A stretch of DNA of 64,000 nucleotides from Conus ventricosus (Eukaryota; Mollusca; Gastropoda; Neogastropoda; Conidae): positions 50,979,489 through 51,043,488 of the forward strand of contig CM031595.1 of assembly GCA_018398815.1 (NCBI GenBank). The letters run 5' to 3'. The notes under the pieces are model-generated. The model ran no database searches. It was not told the DNA's origin and saw only the letters and a program-made list of their open reading frames with translations. Shown here piece after piece: positions 25,927 to 38,400 of this stretch (the stretch's first letter is position 1; every line of letters starts with the position of its first letter). A program made the position numbers and the translations under genes.

Positions 25927-28900
25927 CAACTTTCTTAATTTGATTCTAATTACTTTAGCAAAGAATACAAAAATGTTAACTCGCCTCATGTTTTTCTTAT
26001 GCTCTGGGTGATCAGCATGGCTTCGAAGTTTCTTTTTTCCATTTCGCTCCGTAACTGATCGTTTTTGAACAAACGATACAGAAACACGTGCCGCCACATT
26101 TATTTTCTTGCACCACTTGCGATATTCATTGCCGTCGTCATCAGTTTCGTTTAGCCATTGTCATCTCCATTTGTTTTTAATTTGGCCCTCGACACATGCT
26201 ACTGGATCTCCTTCTTTCAAAAAAGCCATGACTACTTAATTTCTGGAGCACCGTGCAAACTTTTGTTGTCAGTCAGTCGCGCCAATGTTAGCCTGTGAAG
26301 ATGCCGGAAACACAGAAACAGCTACTTCCGTATGAGATGGAAAACTTGGATCGAACACAAAATCGGAACCGATAAATCGGGGTTTTTTGTTGTTGTTTTT
26401 TTTTTAATTGACGGAAGTTCCGTCAAGACTGAAAGTCATTTTGACGGATTTCCGTCCATAGACGGAAAAGTTTCACCCATGTGCATGTACTTGATCACAA
26501 GTGGTGTTCTATGCAAGACTTAAAGATAAAAATAGATCTCAGGATCTAGTCAGCACAGATCCAGTACAAAACCCTACAAAAGTAAGGACGGAACAGGTTC
26601 CATTCTGTTAGGTAATCAAAGAGAAAGCATCCCTAAACAATCGACTAAATAAAACGGCATAGCACTGAAGAAAAATAAAGGCCATGTTAAATCTAGTACT
26701 TACCTGCATTTGAACTGTTCCCTGTCAACAAACAGACAAAGCCTCCATGACCAGGTGACCCAGTTCTTGCTGTTCTTGGGACAGAACCATTTTTTCATCT
26801 GCAACACAAATTTCATTTGGTATCAACCAGCAGCAAAAATCATTGAAATAAACAAAAGAACTTACCCAAATAAACACAACACAGATCAAACAAAAGCTTT
26901 GTTAAAGCATATCCAGAGATTTTCCAGATTTTAACAATTGGGTCAATTCTTTTTTTAAAATTAAGGTATAATTTAAAAAAAACCGTTTTAATTAAGCACA
27001 CTGAAAAAAAACTCTCATAACAGTCCAAATCAAATTCATTTTCTCCAATCAATTCCACAGTAATACCGTGTTGCGATTCTGATATAAAACTGACCAGACT
27101 CTGTGGAGGGTGTGTGTAGTTCTTTGAGGTGCGCAGCAAAGCGATGCAGACAGGTGACCATGACCTCCAAGATCCCAACTTCTCGGAAGACATCACGATA
27201 CACACTGTGGTACCGCAGTATTCTCAGCAAGGTCTCATGCACAAGATGCTATTCGGCAGGGAGCTGGAAAAAAAAAAAAGAATCTGGTATATTTACAAAA
27301 TTTTCATACAAATGGCATACAATTGTAATACCATCAGTCAGCATGCTAGGTAATCCAAGCCATCATCAGTAATTCTATCAAATCCATGTCAATTATGAAC
27401 GACAACACACAAAAAGGAAATTTTTATTCTAAAATTACGTTTAATCTAACATACTTACCGTGGCTCACTAATGCAATAAGCGGCAGCAATTTGCTATCCC
27501 TGCCTCGTATACAATAAAGTCTGTACGGACAACAAAACCCTTGAAAGGGCCTCGTGCCTTGCGCATGCTCAGAACCATCCTCTTTTCGAGGTATATCAAA
27601 CCCTGACTGAGAACTCCTGATGGAACCAGGAAGGCGGGAGGTAGGGAGGGCCTCTGCGTGAGCCACGGTAAGTATGTTAGATTAAACGTAATTTTAGAAT
27701 AAAAATTTCCTTTTAATTACACATACTATACTGTGGCTCACTAATGCAGAGTCGCACTACCTGGAAGGAGGGCTCACCTGGTTACCGCCTGAGGAGCGAG
27801 AAGAGCCGGACCGTGTGGCGGAGATGGAGTGTTGGGCCACCACAGCTGATGCGATGCCCCTAGACCCATCATCGCGCAGACGAGAAACGTCGCGCAGGTA
27901 GAATTGGATGAAGGTGCCAGGGGACCGCCAATATGCGGCATCTAACACACTCTGAATGCTGGCATTATGAGCTACTGCCAGCGAAGACGCCCATGCCCTA
28001 ATCTCATGAGGTCTTGGTGAGAAAACAGCCAAATCCCCTTCAGGTCTCGCGTACGCAGCTTTAATGACTTCTCTCAGCCATCGAGAGATTGAAGAGCGTC
28101 TGATGTCCTCCTTATAACCTTCGTTGTAAGAGAGAAACAAGTGGCGCTGCTTGGAGCGAGAAGATTTCGTGCGTTTCCTATACTCCCGCAGAGCGCGCAC
28201 CGGACAGAGAGTGCGGCTTCGTCGTCTGGGGCGAGAATAGAAGTGAGAGGAAGAATGGAGATAGTCGGGGAAGGAGAACCTGGCAACTGGTTTTTTCGCT
28301 AAAAATTCTGGAGGAGGCGAAGAGATATCGAGCCATCCGGTTCGGAAGCGACGTCCCCAGGCAGGCCACTAAGGGCGTGGACTTCACTGCAGCGCCTCCC
28401 TGAGGCCAGGGAAACGAGAAAGGCTGTTTTGAAGGAAAGGAATTTCAGAGAACACTCCCGGATGGGCTCGTAAGAGGGGAGCCTGAGGGAGGAGAGGACT
28501 AAGAAAAGATCCCACGCCGGGTACGGCGGGGCATCGGCCTCCTGTAGGGCTGCTCCTCTGACCAGATCCCGCAGAAGAGGGTCGTCCACGAAGGAGGGGC
28601 CCCCTAAACTGGCGCATAGTGGTGGAAATAGCCGCCCTGTGAACCTTAACAGAGGAGGCTGAAAGTTTTTTGTTTTTTTTTCTCCGATGAAAGAAAAGCT
28701 AGGTAGTTCGCCAATTGGCATTGAGAGGAGAATGAGGTGATACGCGTGGTTGGAGCACCAAGAGAGCCAGCCATTCCAGTGGACACTGTAGACACTTGGG
28801 TGCCTGGCCTGTGGCATGTTCCACAAGGCCGATTACCGCTGGGGAGCGCCTTGTGCAGACAGCGTGTCCCGCACAGTAGCCAGGCGTGAAGATGCAGCAC

Positions 28901-29428
28901 GTTTGGATTGCCGTGTGGAATGCCTGACCGTGGCTGAAGCAGGGACTTTGCTTTTAAGGCGAGCGGTATCGGAGGCACGTGAGACAGGTGTAACAGTTCT
29001 GGAAACCACGCTTGGGCCGGCCAGCATGGAGCCACAAGAATAAGCGTGGCTGCGTCTTCCCTTGCTTTGCGGAGAACTTTCCCAGAATGGGGAACGGGGG
29101 AAAGGCATAGCCCGTCAGTCCGGACCAAGGGATGGACAGGGCGTCCACAGCCCCGCTGCCGTATCCGAACTGGGGAGACATACAGCTGGGGACGGTGGTT
29201 GAACCGGGTGGGGAACAGGTCTACCTGTGGTTTGAACCATACAGCCCAGAGAGGTTCCAGGATTGAGTGACGAGAGTCCATTCTGAGGGAAGAACCATGT
29301 GCGACCTGCTGAGGGAGTCCGCGAGAATGTTGATCTTCCCGGGAACGTGCTTGGCCGAGATCCGGATTGATTGTGTCTCGCACCAAAGGAGAAGCTGTTC
29401 CGCCCTCAGGGACAGGGAGTGAGAACGC

Positions 29429-29459
<31 letters not shown>

Positions 29460-32400
29460 TGCTTGTTGAAATAACACGCCACAGTCGTGTTGTCGGTGTT
29501 GAGGAGAACGTGTTTTCCCTTCAGAAGGAAGAAACTCCTTGAGGGCTTGGAACACGGCTTCCAGCTCCAGCCGATTGATATGCCAGGATCCCATCTCCGG
29601 GGACCATTGCCCGACCGCCGTCAGAGAGCTGACGTGGGCACCCCACCCGGACTGGGACGCGTCCGTGAACAGGTCCTCCTGTGGAGGAGGGGGTGTGATG
29701 GGGACTCCCTGAGCCAGCCAGGACTGGGAGTGCCATTGGGCCACCGATGACTGGAACCACTGACCGAGAAGGATCGGGAAAGGGCCACGACTGCAACGCC
29801 TGAGACCAACGCTTGCGAAAGAGGCATTGAAACCGCGTTTGTGCAGTCGTCTGAGGGGGACTAAGCAGGGCCAAGGACTCCATCAGACCCAGAAGAGAGG
29901 CCAGCTTCTGGCTGGAGCCTGATCCAAGGAAAGGAGATGGGCCAAGAGGTGCTGGAGGCGAACCAGGCGTTGGGGGTTGAGAGACCAACCAGTTGGTGGT
30001 GCGGAAGGACATGCCCAGAAACTGAAACTGCTGCGACGGGGTGAGATCGGACTTCTCCTCGTTGCGAACAAATCCCAGCTGCTGACAGAGGTTTAAAACC
30101 TGGAGGGCTTGCTGGAGCACAGAGTGCTGGATGAGGCAAGAAGAAGCCAATCGTCGAGATAGGCCTTCAGACGAATTCCTTTCTCCCGAAACATGCAAGC
30201 AAAGTTCCCGGGCCACCTTCGTGAAAACCCAAGGGCCGGGGCTAGCCCAAAGGGAAGAGCCCTGAACTGTAAAACGCGGCTTCTCCACACGAAGCGGAGA
30301 TACTTCCTGTCCCTTGGGTGGATCAAGAGATGGAAGTACGCATCTTTCAGGTCGATGGATACCGCCTGTCAACCTCGGTGATGTCAGTGGAGGAAGGACT
30401 AGCGCACAGCCCAAACACACTCACAGCTTGCTTACGATCTCATTCATATATCATGCATTCGTCACATCAAACCACTAGTAAAGTCTATAACTTTACTACA
30501 CATGTTCATAGAACGAACCATCAATGCATATGGAATCAAACAAAATAAAACATTCTCTCTTTCCTGAACTTCACAAAATCATTTGTCTAAAACATCATTA
30601 ACTAACCCGGGTATAAATAGATTTCTACTTTACCTGGCCAGGTGATCTTAACTATTCACGAATCACTGTCTTTTCTTTTCTTTTCTTTTTCTTTCACTGT
30701 CACTTTCACAACACGACACAACTGCCGGCACTGGTGTGGTCTGCTTGCACCGGTCAAGCTGGACTGCTGGCACCGGTCAGGCTGGACTGCTGATGAAAAG
30801 TGGCGCTGGCCAAGTATGAGGTCGAACCCAAGTGAGGATAGAACAGTGACTATCAACATCGATCTGTTCTCCTTTCTTCTCTCCCGCATTAAACACATTG
30901 CACTCTCTCTCTCTCTCTCTTCTAGTCTGCTCTTATCAAATGGACATGGTTGCTTTCTTTTCTTTTTCTTTTCTTTCTTTTCTTCTTCATTAGTTAGCAA
31001 CTCTCTCTCTCCACATCTCTCCTCAGTCCTTCCTCTGCAACTATCTCATGCTAATCTCTCAACTTGGTTCTCTTCTCTCCTCCCCTCATCTCTCTGCGTT
31101 TCTCTCCTCAGAGATTACACTCAGACCTCTCTCTCTCTGTCTCTCTGTTCGTTCTCCCCTCGTTCTCCGTTCTCTCACTCTCACATCCTTCTTATTCGTT
31201 CCGAACTGTCCAACAAGGGCGAGTACCATTGGTCAGTATTTTTACCCCTGACACCCCGAAGTTATCTCCCTCTAATTCCATTGGATATTCAAATCCATGA
31301 CAGTCACGCCTACACACCTTACTCTCTGTGGTGGTCAATTGGTCATTTAATTGATTAGCTAGATTTCACCCCCACCACACACTACCTTCCCCCCTTCCCT
31401 ACTTAACTGGCGCCGTGTGGCTTAACTCGCGGACACTGGTCACTCTAAAGTGGCTAGATGAGTCTGGGTAGGCTCTAAGACGTTGGCTGGCAGACCAATC
31501 GAGACATTCGGCCAGACAGCTTAGTCCGTCTAGCGACAGTGCTGTCTCCACGAGAGCTAAAAATAGCCTTTAATTGGCTGAGGCGACAGGTGAATGCGTC
31601 GGTCAGCTATTTAGTCCGGCTGGTTGGACAGACCGTCTCTGTGGAGGATGAGGATTAGCCTCCCCCCTTTGCTTAATTGCCTGGATCCGAACCATGGGGC
31701 CGTCCCTGACGCCCAGAATATTTGCGTTAGAGCTTAAGTCCAACTGGGCTGGTGGCGATTGACCACGAATTTGGTTGATTTTATTTTGACCGTGACAATT
31801 CCCCCCTTGCAAAAGACCAATGCTCCGCATAGTCTCAAACAACCGTACAAAAAAGACAACAACCGAATTTGCTGACCCACAGCTACGACGTGCAAAGTTT
31901 GAAAAAAATACTTTACAACAACCGTTTACAAATTAAAAATATATCATTAGTGAATACCACTCCAAAGAGATATCAATGACGTGGCACTCTTTGCGTTATT
32001 TCGACTCATTTTAAAACACCGCACTGTGCGCACATTATGCAATTTCCCTAACCTGCGATTTGCCATCTCTCCTTTTCAACACATTCTTTATAAGCACAAA
32101 AAATATGACACGAACCCTTGACACTTCACTGAGGAATCTTCTCCATCCTCACTTTTGCAAATAAATGCATTACTACACAAGCACTGTACGCTCCAAGCAT
32201 AACTACATTCCCATGAACAATTCTCACAAAGAAAATATGGACAAGTCTCACACAGAAACTAATGAACCATCGCCAACTGGAATGAACCCATATCCAATCA
32301 ACATAACAGTAACCAACACATATTATCTACACAGCAAGCACCCCCGGATATGACTGACTTCCTCTGAGTTGCAGCTTGCTAACAACACGTCGTAAGTATC

Positions 32401-35400
32401 AGCTCCGACATTCTGTCGACCTGGGTGTACTGCACTCGATAACTGTAGGGCTGCAATCCATTGCCTACGCAGAACCCTGCGATTTTTCAGCTTGTTCCTC
32501 CTGCGGAATTTGTGTGGTTGGTGAATCTGTCTCTATCCACGAACTCTTTCCATAACAAGAATTGCGGAATTTCTGCACGTCCCACACGACTGCTAAACAC
32601 TCCTTCTCTACCGGTTGCGTACCCTACTTCACACTTGCAACTTCTCCTAGCGTACCTCACAGGAAACTCGACCTCTATCATGCTCCTGCAGCCATACTGC
32701 ACCTATCCCACCACCTGACGCATCTGTCCGCAAGAGGGGTCAGGACAAAAATGGTTTGGACATATCCTGTAGCTTCACGATGGACGTTAACCTAGATCTA
32801 TCCAACACCGTCTGCAGTGCTTGCTCTGCAGCGTCAGACCATTGACCGCTGCCGTTACCCTGCCATGAACCAAATCCACTGAAGGACTCTGTGATTTCAG
32901 CAAAATATGGGACAAACTCCCTATAAACCCAATAAAACCTAGCAGACTCCCTGACTTCTGTTTTGGTCTTTTGAGTCCTCTCTGAATTCAATCATCTTCA
33001 TTCCACTTTTCTCTCTTACCCGGCTGCTTTGTGTCCCGCCTCCGACAACAAACCTAGTAACTCCAGGCTTGGAAAACCAACCTGGCACTTTGTATGTCTG
33101 GCTGTGAGATTGGCTTTCCTCAACCTCTCTAACACTGGCTCCTAGCTGCCTCATATGGCTCCTCCCATGTTCTCGATGCTATCAGAATGACCCATCCTTG
33201 AAAAATCAACAACACTCTCAATCCCGTCAATAGCTTTCCCTCATCATCCGAAGAAGACTGCAGGTCGTTGACCCATCCCCAAAGGGAGTACTCGCCACTG
33301 GGTATAGCCCCAAAGAGTAGGAGAATGCTGCGACTTCCTTTGAGTCCTCACTCAGGCTATTTGCCAGAAACCCTTGCTCAGATCTATTCCCGTGAAATAC
33401 TGGCTCTTGCTTGTGAGCATCTGAGCGAACAGTCTTCCATGTTTCGTAATGACCTCTGCAACGACCTTGGTGACACTGATAAACGTCAATTAGTCGACAC
33501 AGAATCGCTGCTGCACCTGACCAATTTTCCTCACTAAGACGACTGGTTGCACTATATGATTGATTTTGGACGGTACAATCACCCCAAGGTCCAACATCTT
33601 TTCTACCTCCTCCACGATCACTATGCGTTAGTGGCAAATGATCGGTAGGCTTTCACATGTACGGTTTTCTGTGATGGTTAACTCCACCGTACATGTCTCT
33701 AGATTGGTCCTGCCCTGGTTTGTCCAGTCAGGGACCCCCATACTGTTCCAGGAGCCCCCTAACTTCCTCCTGTTCTCCTACTGTCCCTAGGCCCTACATA
33801 CAGAGACACCTCCCTGTATGACTCAACCCCTGGAAACTCGTCACCAAAATCTCCCCTTCTTCTGCTGGGTCTCCTTCACCTCCATCAATGAATTGCTGGC
33901 GCGCCTATGTGCTGAGTCTCATCACGCTGGAATATATTTGCGGAACAAATTTGCATGGAAAAGTTTGAATTTCCCATTCACATCGATTCGGTAGTCCGAT
34001 CTACCTATTCAAAGATGTTGAATGTTCCCTTCCAATGCAACAGAGCTTGTGTTATCCGTAGGAAGCAGTAACATGACTTGATCTCCTACACCTTGAGGAA
34101 TTGGCTTTCCCTCACCTTCCCTGTCATACTGCTTCTTTCTTCTGGACGACCCTACCTCCTGCAAACTCTCCCTTGCGACCTTATACATGTCTCCTCGAGC
34201 CTATTGCTTAAGTCCCCCACATACTGAATATGAGGTTTTGACGTCTTCGGACCTCTGTACTCCGGACCACATGCTCTTTTGAGAATGCACACCGACCCCC
34301 GAACTGTCCGCCCATACCGCAGCTCAAATGGCGAAAAGCCTGAGCATTCCCAGAGGGTCTTCCCTGTAGCAAACAGTGCCGCTGTAATTAGCGGTCCAAT
34401 CTGCTGGCCTTTCCTCACAGAGCTTCTTTAAAGATGCCCTTCAGCCACACCGTTGAATCTTTCCACCAAGCATTGCATTTGTGATGTATGGGGTAGTGAG
34501 GCAGCTGTGGGTGATCCCCTAGGCCGCCTGTGACTGCACCTCATTCACGACCTGAGTGAACTGAGACCCCCGTCCACTGAGAATTTTGCTGGCCAACCCA
34601 CCGAGAAGAAATGACTAACCAGCCCTACAGCGAACCCTGTTGCTAGCTAACGCCTATCAATGCAACCGCTTCTGGTAACTGGTCGCGTCGTCCACCGCGT
34701 CAACACATAACCTGAGCCCCCCTTTGGTAACAGGTCGCGATTGGGCCAAACAGATCAACATCCACCCTCCTGAATGGTGTGTCTCAATTAAAGGGGTGTT
34801 TAAGAGTGCCTTCCCATCACCCCTCTTGGTGGCAGTCTTTGACACACATCACATGACATGCAAACCGCTTTATTCTGCCATTGCCCCCTGGCCAATGAAA
34901 TTCATCAAAGAATCGGTCAGCTGTTTATCTGTGCCGAGATGACCCGCCATGAGCGACTCGTGACCCACTGACATGGACAGTGTCACGATAACCTGCTGGT
35001 ACCTCTAACTGAGTGTCACCCTTACCTGTCTTCCTTCCCTTGTTGAACCACTCGGTTAACACAGCCCGCCTTTCACAAGAAAATCCTGTCTCACCTCCTC
35101 TCACCTCCTGTTCTCTTCCACCTCTATGCCAACTCCCAAGACTTCACACGAGCGAGAGGGTCCTTTTCCTTCCTGCGCTGCCCCTAAACTCATCAGCGAC
35201 ACATCTAAGCGCCGACTTCCTTCCTGGAACAACTAACTGGTTAAACAACCTTTCCTCCTTCTTTCTCCGTGTCTGAACTGCTGCCCCTGTACAGTCCAAC
35301 AACTCAGGATCCCCTGGATCCCATGCACCTGTAATATTTCCGATGATCAATCTGAAGGGGTTTCTCCATCACCCAACGCTGACAACTCGCCTATAAGTAA

Positions 35401-38400
35401 GTTGTACGTACTTCTATCTTAGCAACTGGAAACCCCCTCACATTGCCATCGATTAAGAGTCGTCAGGTCTGATTGCCCCGTCCACATGCTCCCTTTCACC
35501 ATTCTCGACCAGCGTTTATCGTACAACCCCCGCATGAACAACCATTGTCCTCGTAACACTTTCACCCTCTGCAGGCCAATCCCACCCTTCTTCCACTGAA
35601 ACGAACCACTCAGCCTAAGTGCCTCCATCCCTGACACTGACTGCTGTCCATGCAGAGCACATAGGCCGCACTCCACCCTCTTCTTACTGAATCCACTTTT
35701 GGTTTCCACTGCCGGTCGTACCCTTGACGACGCCATATCCACCTCTTGCAAGCTGTGCCTTCCTGGAAACCTCATGCGACAATCCCTCGCCACAATGTCC
35801 CTTCTCGTGACAAATGAAACACCCTTACTGTCCCTTTGCCCATCCTTCTGCCCCACCACGGGTTTGCATACTTAGGCAGAAACTCCCTGGTCTCCTAGCA
35901 CTCTTCTCACCTGTGCCCTAGCAACCTTATTTCTCCAGCACCTTCGTGCCCAAACGTGCCTCTCGCTATACACTCTGCGAAATTCATACAACTCCCCTGC
36001 TGTCTCAGGCTGTCTTTCCTTTCAAATGTTGGTTAACTCAGGGCCGCAACCAGACAAAACTGTCCTTCAAACTGCTCTTTCAATTCAGCGAACTCCTTCT
36101 TCGTACCACTCAACTCTAACCATATCCTCAAAATAGTGATACTAGACGTGCCAACCAAGACGTTAGTGTAACGTCTCACCTTCATGTAAATTATAATGCT
36201 GAACTAAATTACTATCTCCTGAATCCATCTTCGTGGGTCAAATCCCATCATTAAAGACTTCCTTCACAGCACCAGAAATCGTACTGTTGATCTGCTGGAA
36301 ACGCAGGAAAATCTGCATGCCTTATTACACCTCAGTAACGCCGACAAATGACTGCCCACTCTTCTGGAGGCACCCTGCCAGGTTGCAATAACGTTTCGAA
36401 ACCGACTGATGTATGGCATCAATCGAATCGGTCCCTTCCGAGAAAATTTGGCAACATGGGTCGGGGAGCATAGCTGCGCACAGAGTCACTGGAAACGTGA
36501 GCTATACCAACATCGGTGGCCTCGCCCTCTGCCATCTCACTTTCTCTATCTCTAATTGAACCTTTAATCTTTCTGTCTCCTTCGTTTCCCTACCAGATTA
36601 TCATTAGCCTGAATCCTTAATTTATCTGTTTCCCTGCTCTTCTTTAAGCCTTTTCCGCTCTGCAATTTCCACTAGCGACGCGGCGTCCCCTTTTCCGCAC
36701 TTCATCTTTCCATCTTTTTTGCTGTTTACAACGAAATGCTCGCAACTCTTCTCCTGAGTAACCTAGATCACGATCGAAAACGCTCACAAAGTTGTTCAAT
36801 AGGGGTGTTTCTTTTTCTTCCATCCCCATTGTATCGAATTATATTTTTTTTTTTTCAACAAGATTTTAAAACTAATGACAGTCAAATCTGGTGGTTACCA
36901 GACACGAGAGACGTAATAGCACAATCCAAGAAATGATAAAATTAGCTTGGGACAAACGTATTAAGATTTTATAAAGAACGCCCCCAGGCGCACAGACCCA
37001 ACTATGAGAGCGAATTATAGCAATCTGGTGCGAAATAAAAGTACTCTGGGGCTGAAATAGCCAAGCCTCGTATTAACTATCTGGAATCAATGCCAAGCTA
37101 TATTAACTACTTGGGAACATCAGAAATACAACCCCTTGTCTAGGATCACAATACTAGAAAACCCACCCAGCTTCCTCTCTGAAAGTTGAACAAGTATAAT
37201 AAATGGTCCAGAATATTCCTGGCTGCTCCCCAATAAATTGTCCACACCCGGGTTATTCAGTGGAAGGAAGGACTAGCGCAACAGCCCAAACCCACTCACT
37301 AGCTTGCTTACGATCTCATTCAAAAATCATGGCATAGTCACATCGAAACCACTAGTAAAGTCTATAACTTTACTACACATGTTTCCATAGAACGAACCAT
37401 CAATGCATATGGAATCAAACAAAATAAAACATTCTCTCTTTCCTGAACTTCACAAAATCATTTGTCTAAAACATCATTAACTAACCCGGGTATAAATAGA
37501 TTTCTACTTTACCTGGCCAGGTGATCTTAACTATTCACGAATCACTGTCTTTTCTTTTCTTTTCTTTTTCTTTTCACTGTCACTTTCACAACACGACACA
37601 ACTGCCGGCACTGGTGTTGGTCTGCTTGCACCGGTCAAGCTGGACTGCTGGCACCGGTCAGGCTGGACTGCTGATGAAAGTGGCGCTGGCCAAGTATGAG
37701 GTCGAACCCAAGTGAGGATAGAACAGTGACTATCAACATCGATCTGTTCTCCTTTCTTTCTTCCCGCATTAACACATTGCACTCTCTCTCTCTCTCTCTT
37801 CTAGTCTGCTCTTATCAAATGGACATGGTTGCTTTTCTTTTCTTTTTTCTTTTCTTTCTTTTCTTCTTCATTAGTTAGCAACTCTCTCTCTCTCCACATC
37901 TCTCCTCAGTCCTTCCTCTGCAGACTATCTCATGCTAATCTCTCAACTTGGTTCTCTTCTCTCCTCCCCTCATCTCTCTGCGTTTCTCTCCTCAGAGATT
38001 ACACTCAGACCTCTCTCTCTCTGTCTCTCTGTTCGTTCTCCCCTCGTTCTCCGTTCTCTCACTCTCACATCCTTCTTATTCGTTCCGAACTGTCCAACAA
38101 GGGCGAGTACCATTGGTCAGTATTTTTACCCCTGACACCCCGAAGTTATCTCCCTCTAATTCCATTGGATATTCAAATCATGACAGTCACGCCTACACAC
38201 CTTACTCTCTGTGGTGGTCAATTGGTCATTTAATTGATTGGCTAGATTTCACCCCCCCACCACACACTACCTTCCCCCCTTCCCTACTTAACTGGCGCCG
38301 TGTGGCTTAACTCGCGGACACTGGTCACTCTAAAGTGGCTAGATGAGTCTGGGTAGGCTCTAAGACGTTGGCTGGCAGACCAATCGAGACATTCGGCCAG

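Larger units (their letters stand above)
20239..26903. repeat. Tandem 3.3-kb assembly duplication flanking an N gap
   Basis: Bases 20239-23513 recur at 23668-26903 in the same orientation, with differences confined almost wholly to one-base indels and homopolymer lengths. Exon 11, the GC-rich hairpin near 20940, the A-rich tracts and the poly-C tract are all present twice. The gap lies exactly between the copies. An unjoined overlap or retained second haplotype is far likelier than a genomic duplication. Confidence 0.92.

Noticed and set aside
20239..26903. Genuine tandem duplication with mutually exclusive exons 11a/11b
   Set aside because: The exons would encode the same protein, the differences are homopolymer errors, and the junction is an assembly gap.
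30382..30387. LTR start at the second TGTCA (30382)
   Set aside because: Rejoining of the DIRS reading frame and the CCGCC duplication place the border at 30367.
30642..31358. 238-residue plus-strand open frame, Ser/Leu/Phe-rich (also at 37829-38310)
   Set aside because: It lies inside the LTRs of the retrotransposon and comes from their CT-rich tracts; the same frame appears in both LTRs.
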